From NCBI RefSeq assembly GCF_946479685.1, contig NZ_CAMLGS010000022.1, positions 1 through 42,450 of the forward strand: a stretch of 42,450 bases of DNA. The letters are read 5' to 3'. The notes beneath the pieces were generated by a model. The model had not been told where the DNA came from. It was given only the letters and a program-made list of their open reading frames with translations, and made no database searches. Positions 36,367 to 42,450 of this stretch are shown in pieces. Source of the DNA: an uncultured Methylotenera sp. Lineage in GTDB: Bacteria; Pseudomonadota; Gammaproteobacteria; Burkholderiales; Methylophilaceae. The translations under genes were made by a program, and so were the position numbers. Every line of letters starts with the position of its first letter. Position 1 is the first letter of the stretch.

Positions 36367-37695
36367 GTGAATACGCATCAGCATATTGCAATCATCGGCG
36401 GCGGCTGTGCCGGCCTAAGCGCAGCGGCAGCTTTAACTGAACGTGGTTATACGGTCACGCTATTTGAAGCCAGCTCACAACTGGGTGGACGCGCACGCAG
36501 CGTGGCGGTGGAAAACAAGGATTTACTACAACTGCTGGATAATGGTCAGCACATCCTCTTGGGCGCTTACAATTCAACGCTATCCCTGCTTGAGAAAGCC
36601 GGCGTAAAAGAAGAGCAAGCATTTTTACGGCTACCATTGCAGCTCAATATGCAGTCGGCTCTGACCAAGTCCGTATTTTCACTGAAGTCTGCGCACTACC
36701 TGCCTGCACCACTCAACTTACTGGTTGGCTTCTTGTTTTGCAAAGGGCTGACACTAGGTGAACGCATGGCTGCATTAAAGTTTATGCGCCACCTGCAAGC
36801 TTCTGGCTACGAGATTCGCAACGACCTATCACTCGCTAGCTTTTTAAAACGGCACAAGCAAAGCAAAAAATTAACCCAAATGCTATGGGAGCCACTGTGC
36901 CTGGCTGCACTAAACACCCCACTCAAAAAAGCGAGTAGCCGTATATTCCTAAATGTATTACGGGATACCTTTAGCGGGCATAAAAAGAACAGTGATTTTT
37001 TGATTCCGAAACTAGAGCTATCTAAAATCATCTCGCAGCCTCTAGCGCACTACATACAAGCTAAAGGTGGCACCATTAAGTTAAACCACAGGGTGCGCTC
37101 ACTGGTCGAGGCTGATAGCGGCTTTCACTTAGAAACCAAGCATGGCATGCAGTATTTTAGTCATGTGATCGTTGCCACCTCCCCTGCCAGAACAGACAAG
37201 CTACTGGCGCAACTGCCTAAGCTCAAGGTGAGCCAGGATAAAACGCACCATTATCAATACCAGCCTATTTATACAGTTTATCTGCAATATCCTGCTGAAA
37301 TTAAACTGCCACAAGTGATGACAGGGCTAGCGCATGCGACTAGCCAATGGGTGTTTGATCGCGGTGAGTTATGCGGAGAAAAAGGCTTATTGGCAGTGGT
37401 AGTAAGCGCTGAAGGCGCACATCAAAAACTGACCCAAGATGCGCTGGCATTAAACGTGGCGAATGAGTTAAAACAGGTGTTCCCGCATTTACCAAAACCG
37501 CTATGGCATAAAGTGATTGCAGAAAAACGTGCCACCTTTTCATGTGTGCCAGATTTAGCACGTCCGACCAACAGAACGGCGCAGAATAATCTCTACCTGG
37601 CGGGCGATTATACCTATGCCAGCTACCCGGCCACGATTGAGGGTGCAGTAAGAAGCGGTATTTATTGCGCCAATCTGATTATCAATGCAGCTTAA
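36367..37695 (+). CDS. hpnE: hydroxysqualene dehydroxylase HpnE
   Basis: FAD-dependent amine-oxidase-type enzyme that reduces hydroxysqualene to squalene, completing the route. The N-terminal dinucleotide site is IIGGGCAGLSAA (9-20), followed by LFEASSQLGGRARS; the C-terminal FAD motif reads YLAGDYTYASYPATIEGAVRSG. Length is 442. The start is GTG with a GAGAG ribosome-binding site. No squalene-hopene cyclase follows in this window. It ends convergently against radA with no clear terminator. Confidence 0.94.
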   Translation: MNTHQHIAIIGGGCAGLSAAAALTERGYTVTLFEASSQLGGRARSVAVENKDLLQLLDNGQHILLGAYNSTLSLLEKAGVKEEQAFLRLPLQLNMQSALTKSVFSLKSAHYLPAPLNLLVGFLFCKGLTLGERMAALKFMRHLQASGYEIRNDLSLASFLKRHKQSKKLTQMLWEPLCLAALNTPLKKASSRIFLNVLRDTFSGHKKNSDFLIPKLELSKIISQPLAHYIQAKGGTIKLNHRVRSLVEADSGFHLETKHGMQYFSHVIVATSPARTDKLLAQLPKLKVSQDKTHHYQYQPIYTVYLQYPAEIKLPQVMTGLAHATSQWVFDRGELCGEKGLLAVVVSAEGAHQKLTQDALALNVANELKQVFPHLPKPLWHKVIAEKRATFSCVPDLARPTNRTAQNNLYLAGDYTYASYPATIEGAVRSGIYCANLIINAA

Positions 37696-37770
37696 GATTT
37701 AAGTGCATAAGATTCGAACACATTAGCCTTAAGCTACAAAGGGAAGATTTAAGCGCAAAGGGCTAGCAAG

Positions 37771-39129
37771 TTAATAATTCTTTACGTAGTTGAGTGCCTG
37801 TTCCAAACGCTCAACGGCAATCACTTCAATACCATCAATGCGTTGCTTAGGGGCATTGGCTTTAGGTACGATGGCTTTGGTAAAGCCAAGCTTGGCTGCT
37901 TCTTTCAAGCGTTCTTGCCCACGCTGCACTGGCCTCACCTCTCCCGCCAAACCAACCTCACCAAACACTATAAGTTTATTGTCTAATGGTTTGTTTTTTA
38001 AAGAGGAAGTGATGGAGAGAAGTACTGCTAAATCCACTGCTGGCTCCGAAATTTTCACGCCACCAACTGCGTTGATAAACACATCCTGATCAAAACATGC
38101 CACACCGGCATGACGGTGCAATACTGCCAATAGCATCGCCAACCGGTTTTGCTCCAGCCCCACGCATAAACGCTTAGGATTAGGGGCATGCGCCTCGTCT
38201 ACCAACGCCTGTATTTCAATTAACAATGGACGCGTACCTTCCATCGTCACGGTGATGCAAGAGCCTGCCACCTGCTCGCTGTGATGCGATAGAAACAAGG
38301 CAGAAGGATTGGTAACTTCGCGCAATCCCTTTTCAGTCATGGCAAACACACCTAGCTCATTTACCGCACCAAATCGGTTTTTAAAGGCGCGAATCAGGCG
38401 AAAGCTGGAGCTTTGGTCGCCCTCAAAATACAGCACGGTATCTACAATATGCTCCAGCACACGTGGGCCTGCCAATGAACCCTCTTTGGTGACGTGGCCC
38501 ACCAGTATCACGGTAATGCCGGCTTGCTTAGCCAAACGTGTTAATTGTGCAGAACACTCCCGTACTTGTGCGACAGAGCCAGGCGCCGATTGCAAAGCTT
38601 CTGAATACACGGTTTGTATGGAGTCTATCACTGCAATATCAGGCTTATACTTTTGCAGTGTGCTGATAATTTTTTCTAGGTTAATTTCTGCCAGTAGTGA
38701 TATCGGGCTGGCGTCCAAACCAAGGCGTTTAGCGCGCATTGCTATCTGCTGCGGAGACTCCTCACCACTAACGTAAATCGCCTTACGCGCACTGCCTATA
38801 TGACACAGGGTTTGCAGTAATAACGTAGATTTACCGATACCAGGGTCGCCGCCAATTAACACTACGCCGCCGGGCACTAGGCCACCGCCCAGTACGCGGT
38901 CAAACTCGCTGACACCTGTAGGTTGGCGCGGCACTTCTGCCGCCTCTACCTCTGCCAGCTTCTGCAGACCTGCCGTTTCAGCTAACGGTGCAAAGCGACT
39001 AGTGCTGGCTGTCTCTGCAATAGTTTCCACCAACGTGTTCCATGCATGACAGCTAGGACACTGCCCTTGCCATTTGGGCTCATTGGCACCGCATTCGGTG
39101 CAGGTGTAAACGGTTTTGGCTTTAGCCAT
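37771..39129 (-). CDS. radA: DNA repair protein RadA
   Basis: Branch-migration ATPase assisting RecA in recombination. The N-terminal zinc finger has Cys10, Cys13, Cys24 and Cys27. The RecA-like core has Walker A GDPGIGKST (94-102) and the RadA-specific KNRFG (250-254), and the C-terminus is a Lon-protease-like domain. Length 452 is complete. The start overlaps the alr stop by one base (TGATG), implying coupling. Confidence 0.97.
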   Translation of the reverse strand: MAKAKTVYTCTECGANEPKWQGQCPSCHAWNTLVETIAETASTSRFAPLAETAGLQKLAEVEAAEVPRQPTGVSEFDRVLGGGLVPGGVVLIGGDPGIGKSTLLLQTLCHIGSARKAIYVSGEESPQQIAMRAKRLGLDASPISLLAEINLEKIISTLQKYKPDIAVIDSIQTVYSEALQSAPGSVAQVRECSAQLTRLAKQAGITVILVGHVTKEGSLAGPRVLEHIVDTVLYFEGDQSSSFRLIRAFKNRFGAVNELGVFAMTEKGLREVTNPSALFLSHHSEQVAGSCITVTMEGTRPLLIEIQALVDEAHAPNPKRLCVGLEQNRLAMLLAVLHRHAGVACFDQDVFINAVGGVKISEPAVDLAVLLSITSSLKNKPLDNKLIVFGEVGLAGEVRPVQRGQERLKEAAKLGFTKAIVPKANAPKQRIDGIEVIAVERLEQALNYVKNY

Positions 39130-40217
39130 CAGTCAACGACTTTCATAGGTACGCGTGGTGCGACCGCACATAGCAACTCATAGCCTACGGTATCAGACGC
39201 TGCCGCCACTGCATCCACCGGAACCTGTTTACCCCAAAGCTCGACTGGAGAGCCAATATTAGCCTCTGGGATATTGCTTAAGTCACAAAACAACATATCC
39301 ATAGATACACGACCTAAGGTGTTTGTTAGTTTACCTGCCACGGCAATTGGCGCGCCGCTACCCTGATAGCCATTGACCAAACCTGCATGCCTTGGATAAC
39401 CATCGGCATAACCGCAGGCAACAATGCCTACGCGTGTAGGCTGTGTGGCGGTAAAGCGATTACCATATCCCACTGTTGCACCAGCTTTTACTTCTTGCAC
39501 CCCGATAATTTCTGACGTGAACTGCATCACAGGCGCTAAGTCATAACTAGCCGCGGTCGCGTCCCCCACTGGACTAGCGCCATATAGCATAATGCCTGGG
39601 CGCACCCAATCTGCATGCGCATCAGGGTGGCACAAAATCGTGGCTGAGTTGGCTAGCGATACGGGCAAGTTTAGCCCTTGAGTAGTGGTTTTGAATAGCT
39701 TGAGTGGCTGCTCAATGCCTGTGGCATCATCGGCTGTTGCAAAGTGTGTCATCAGTGTAATGTCGGCAACATTTTTGCAAGCAAGCAAACGCTCATAAGC
39801 CGGCTGAAAAGCCTCAGGCTGAAAGCCTAAGCGATTCATGCCGCTGTTCATTTTAAGGTGCACATGTATAGGCTTGGTGAGCGTTGCAGTCTCTAGCATT
39901 TCCAGCTGCGGCTGTGAGTGAACCACTATACTCAAGCCTAAGTTTGAAGCAACACTCAGCTCTTGTGCGCCAAATACACCTTCTAACAACAAAATCGTTT
40001 GCTGAAAACCTGCATCACGCAAATCTATAGCTTCGTTGATTCCAAGCACGGCAAAACCATCGGCAGCGCTTAAGCCATGGGCAACATTGATTAAGCCATG
40101 ACCATAGCCATTGGCTTTAACCACCGCCATCGTTTTGGAGTTGGGCGCGAATTTGCGCACAACGGCCAAATTATGCCGTAATGCATTAAGGGAAACGGTG
40201 GCAAGGATTGGGCGCAT
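39129..40217 (-). CDS. alr: alanine racemase
   Basis: PLP enzyme making D-alanine for peptidoglycan. The Schiff-base Lys34 is in [11 protein letters not shown] and the second catalytic residue is Tyr251 (VGYGNRF). MNSGMNRLG and RPGIMLYG are also diagnostic. Length 362 is typical. It lies nine bases after dnaB, the common dnaB-alr-radA order, and is coupled to radA. Confidence 0.97.
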   Translation of the reverse strand: MRPILATVSLNALRHNLAVVRKFAPNSKTMAVVKANGYGHGLINVAHGLSAADGFAVLGINEAIDLRDAGFQQTILLLEGVFGAQELSVASNLGLSIVVHSQPQLEMLETATLTKPIHVHLKMNSGMNRLGFQPEAFQPAYERLLACKNVADITLMTHFATADDATGIEQPLKLFKTTTQGLNLPVSLANSATILCHPDAHADWVRPGIMLYGASPVGDATAASYDLAPVMQFTSEIIGVQEVKAGATVGYGNRFTATQPTRVGIVACGYADGYPRHAGLVNGYQGSGAPIAVAGKLTNTLGRVSMDMLFCDLSNIPEANIGSPVELWGKQVPVDAVAAASDTVGYELLCAVAPRVPMKVVD

Positions 40218-40226
40218 GCGACAGCT

Positions 40227-41609
40227 CTAGTACTCGTCTGCCATGTGCGCGCTGCCTGCAAAGTTCTCAAAGCGCGTGTGTTGGCCAAGGAACGTCAAGC
40301 GAACCCGACCAATTGGGCCGTTACGCTGTTTACCGATAATAATTTCAGCCGTGCCTTTATCTGCGGAGTCTGCGTTATAGACCTCATCACGGTAAATAAA
40401 CAAGATAACGTCCGCATCCTGCTCAATCGCGCCAGATTCACGTAAGTCACTCATCACTGGGCGCTTGTCTGGGCGTTGCTCCAAACCACGGTTAAGCTGC
40501 GACAGAGCAATTACCGGTACATCCAGCTCTTTAGCCAAGGCTTTTAACGAGCGTGAAATCTCAGAAATCTCAGTAGCACGGTTTTCACCCTGCTTGCCGG
40601 CTGGCGCTGCCATCAACTGTAAGTAGTCGATAACAATCAAGCCCAGTTTGCCGGTTTGACGGTGTAACCTACGCGCCCTTGCGCGCACATCAAAGCTGCT
40701 TAAGCCTGCACCTTCATCAATAAAGATAGGCGCTTCGTTTAGCTTACCCAATGCAGTGGTGAGCTTTTCCCAGTCTTCATCTTCTAATTTACCGGTACGC
40801 ATGCGGTGCTGATCCAGGCGCCCTACCGAGCCGATCATACGCATCGCCAACTGAGCGCCGCCCATCTCCATAGAGAACACGGCTACTGGTAAGCCGGTAT
40901 CCAATGCTACGTTTTCGGCGATATTCAGTGAGAACGCTGTTTTACCCATCGATGGACGCCCAGCAACAATAACCAAGTCACCTGGTTGTAACCCGGAAGT
41001 CATGGAGTCCAAGTCAGCGAACCCGGTTGGAATACCAGTCACGTCTGATTGGTTGTCACGCGAGAATAACTGGTCAATACGATCAGCCACTTGAGGTAAC
41101 AACACTTTAATATCAATAAAACCTTCGCTGCTGCGCTTGCCGCCTTCAGCAATCTGGAAAATTTTAGCCTCAGCCTCATCCAATAATTGCTGTGCATCAC
41201 GGCCGTTTGGCATGTATGCACTTTCTGCAATGCCGGAACCGACAGCAACTAACTGGCGCATCACTGCACGCTCATGCACGATTTCTGCATAACGGCGGAT
41301 ATTGGCCGCAGTCGGTGTGTTTTGCGCTAATAAGCCCAGATAGGCAATGCCGCCTACGCCGGAAAGCTCAGCGGCATTTTCCAGAGATTCTGCCACCGTA
41401 ACGATGTCGGCGGGTTTGTTGTGTTCAATCAGTCTGGAAATGTGTTCAAAGATAACTTTGTGGTCAAAGCGATAAAAATCTTTAGCGCTAAGAATATCCG
41501 CAACTTTATCGAGTGCTTCATTTTCAAGCAGCAGCCCGCCAATAACGGATTGCTCTGCTTCTACAGAATGAGGGGGTACTTTAAATGCATCTAATTGTTC
41601 GTCAGCCAT
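40227..41609 (-). CDS. dnaB: replicative DNA helicase DnaB
   Basis: Hexameric 5'-3' helicase of the replication fork. The N-terminal domain begins at KVPPHSVEAEQ (10-20); the RecA-like domain has Walker A GRPSMGKT (217-224) and the DnaB motif QLNRGLEQR. Length 460 is complete, with no intein. The only usable start is the ATG at 41607-41609; an in-frame TAA lies nearby upstream with no other start between, and no Shine-Dalgarno is seen. A consensus extended -10 is only seven bases upstream of the ATG. Confidence 0.97.
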   Translation of the reverse strand: MADEQLDAFKVPPHSVEAEQSVIGGLLLENEALDKVADILSAKDFYRFDHKVIFEHISRLIEHNKPADIVTVAESLENAAELSGVGGIAYLGLLAQNTPTAANIRRYAEIVHERAVMRQLVAVGSGIAESAYMPNGRDAQQLLDEAEAKIFQIAEGGKRSSEGFIDIKVLLPQVADRIDQLFSRDNQSDVTGIPTGFADLDSMTSGLQPGDLVIVAGRPSMGKTAFSLNIAENVALDTGLPVAVFSMEMGGAQLAMRMIGSVGRLDQHRMRTGKLEDEDWEKLTTALGKLNEAPIFIDEGAGLSSFDVRARARRLHRQTGKLGLIVIDYLQLMAAPAGKQGENRATEISEISRSLKALAKELDVPVIALSQLNRGLEQRPDKRPVMSDLRESGAIEQDADVILFIYRDEVYNADSADKGTAEIIIGKQRNGPIGRVRLTFLGQHTRFENFAGSAHMADEY

Positions 41610-41616
41610 AGCCGTG

Positions 41617-41625
41617 ATTATATCA
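41617..41625 (-). promoter_or_regulatory. extended -10 promoter immediately before dnaB
   Basis: TGA-TATAAT on the minus strand is a full-consensus extended -10. A weak -35 (TTAGCG) is 17 bases upstream. The last T of the -10 is seven bases before the A of the dnaB ATG, so transcription should start at or within a base of the start codon, giving a leaderless message. Confidence 0.6.
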
Positions 41626-41773
41626 GCGCGGGATTAACTCGCTAATAATTTATGACATCTAAAAATTAATTATTCGGCGCCTTAGCGGCGATGGTACTCA
41701 GATTGCTGGCTGCGCAATACAGCGCTAGCAGGTGTGGAAAGCCGTTGATAGATTGAAAGAATAAACTTCAGAA

Positions 41774-41803
41774 AATAAAAAAGCCGACCATCAGGCCGGC
41801 TTT
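41774..41803 (-). terminator. intrinsic terminator after rplI
   Basis: AAAGCCGACC (41780-41789) and GGCCGGCTTT (41794-41803) pair with one mismatch and a 4-base loop. On the minus strand a T run follows. It separates rplI from dnaB. In the rest of the 41610-41823 gap I see only the dnaB promoter. Confidence 0.88.
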
Positions 41804-41823
41804 CTTTTAAAGCGGTAAATGAA

Positions 41824-42273
41824 TTACGCTTCTGCAGCTACTGACACAGTGATGTCAACAACAACATCATGGTGCAATGCTACTGTTACTGCGTGGTCAC
41901 CGATTGTTTTCAATGGGCCGTTTGGTAAACGTACCAATGATTTAGCAACTTCATGACCTTGAGCAACTAAAGCTTCAGCGATGTCACCGTTGGTTACTGA
42001 ACCAAACAAACGACCATCAACACCAGCTTTTTGAGTAACTGTTACAACAAAACCAGCCAATTTTTCGCCACGTGCTTGTGCACCAGCTAAGATTGCAGCT
42101 TGTTGTTTTTCTAATTCAGCACGGCGTGCCGCAAATTCAGCTTTGTTAGCTTCAGTTGCACGTTTAGCTTTACCTTGTGGGATCAAAAAGTTACGACCGA
42201 AACCGTCTTTAACTTTAACAACATCACCTAATACGCCAAGGTTAGCTACTTTTTCTAATAAAATTACTTGCAT
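41824..42273 (-). CDS. rplI: 50S ribosomal protein L9
   Basis: Two-domain ribosomal protein of 149 residues, the same length as in E. coli. The N-terminal domain starts [17 protein letters not shown] and has [14 protein letters not shown] long helix (about 45-75) links to the C-terminal domain with [17 protein letters not shown]. The strong GGAGAG ribosome-binding site overlaps the rpsR stop, and the gene closes the ribosomal cluster before the terminator. Confidence 0.98.
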   Translation of the reverse strand: MQVILLEKVANLGVLGDVVKVKDGFGRNFLIPQGKAKRATEANKAEFAARRAELEKQQAAILAGAQARGEKLAGFVVTVTQKAGVDGRLFGSVTNGDIAEALVAQGHEVAKSLVRLPNGPLKTIGDHAVTVALHHDVVVDITVSVAAEA

Positions 42274-42285
42274 GCTTATCTCTCC

Positions 42286-42450
42286 TTAGCCTGGGTGTTT
42301 GTCAGTGTATGGTAACAATGCCAAGAAACGAGCGCGTTTAACTGCTGATGTTAATTGACGTTGATAACGAGCTTTAGTACCCGTCATACGTGCTGGGATG
42401 ATTTTTGCGTTTTCTGAGATGAAATCTTTTAAAAGATCAACATCTTTGTA
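42286..42450 (-). CDS. rpsR: 30S ribosomal protein S18 (3' part, cut by window edge)
   Basis: The last 54 residues are visible, reading [20 protein letters not shown] and ending [10 protein letters not shown]. The S18 RNA-binding segment [15 protein letters not shown] is present. The frame is open to the window edge. It is 12 bases upstream of rplI in the usual rpsF-rpsR-rplI order. Confidence 0.96.
   Translation of the reverse strand, partial: YKDVDLLKDFISENAKIIPARMTGTKARYQRQLTSAVKRARFLALLPYTDKHPG

Noticed and set aside
37696..37770. Terminator between convergent hpnE and radA
   Set aside because: Only an imperfect direct repeat of AGATTTAAG is seen; no stable stem with a T run on either strand.
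40227..41609. Intein in dnaB, a common insertion site
   Set aside because: The reading is continuous at 460 residues with all helicase motifs at normal spacing. radA is likewise uninterrupted.

Overview
The window is a gene-dense stretch of a bacterial chromosome with housekeeping content. No phage, insertion sequence, CRISPR array or rRNA was seen. By eye it is moderately AT-rich with AT-rich spacers. Gene content and order point to a low-GC betaproteobacterium: the yceD-rpmF-plsX-fabHDG-acpP-fabF cluster, the rpsB-tsf-pyrH-frr-uppS-cdsA-dxr-rseP-bamA-skp-lpxD-fabZ-lpxA-lpxB-rnhB chain, a maf gene near an RsmI-like methyltransferase, a two-subunit pyruvate carboxylase, and hpnCDE. The Methylophilaceae (for example Methylotenera-like) are my best guess. 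That assignment is inferred from gene content and was not tested.

Layout. Bases 1-6108 (minus strand) hold fatty-acid and phospholipid initiation genes, running yceD, rpmF, plsX, fabH, fabD, fabG, acpP and a truncated fabF. Bases 6402-12646 (plus) hold pycA-pycB (anaplerotic oxaloacetate synthesis), maf/yceF, an exported DUF4139 protein of unknown role, and an RsmI-like tetrapyrrole-methylase-family protein. Bases 12643-27421 (minus) form a long envelope and translation block: ribosomal protein S2, EF-Ts, UMP kinase, ribosome recycling factor, undecaprenyl-PP synthase, CDP-diglyceride synthase, DXP reductoisomerase, RseP, BamA, Skp, LpxD, FabZ, LpxA, LpxB and RNase HII. A minus-strand HDOD-domain gene lies just upstream of rpsB. 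Bases 28699-32178 (plus) carry map and glnD. Bases 32197-34378 (minus) carry two small tandem cupins, tRNA-Ser(UGA), def and mtnP. Bases 34526-37695 (plus) carry hpnC-hpnD-hpnE, the three-enzyme squalene route. Bases 37771-42450 (minus) carry a partial rpsR, then rplI, dnaB, alr and radA.

The genes link membrane and wall supply (FAS-II, phospholipid, lipid A, isoprenoid and undecaprenyl carrier, D-alanine, squalene) to outer-membrane assembly (Skp, BamA, RseP) and translation.

I found no clearly new multi-gene system. The points most worth checking are non-coding: a possible three-way-junction RNA between acpP and fabF, a dnaB promoter that predicts a leaderless mRNA, a possible S2 autoregulatory leader, and a strong inverted repeat plus a 16-bp palindrome between skp and bamA. 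TTG starts for skp and uppS and the tandem cupins beside the tRNA are secondary. No gene-free stretch exceeds 300 bases; the longest is 6109-6401, the yceD/pycA divergent promoter region.
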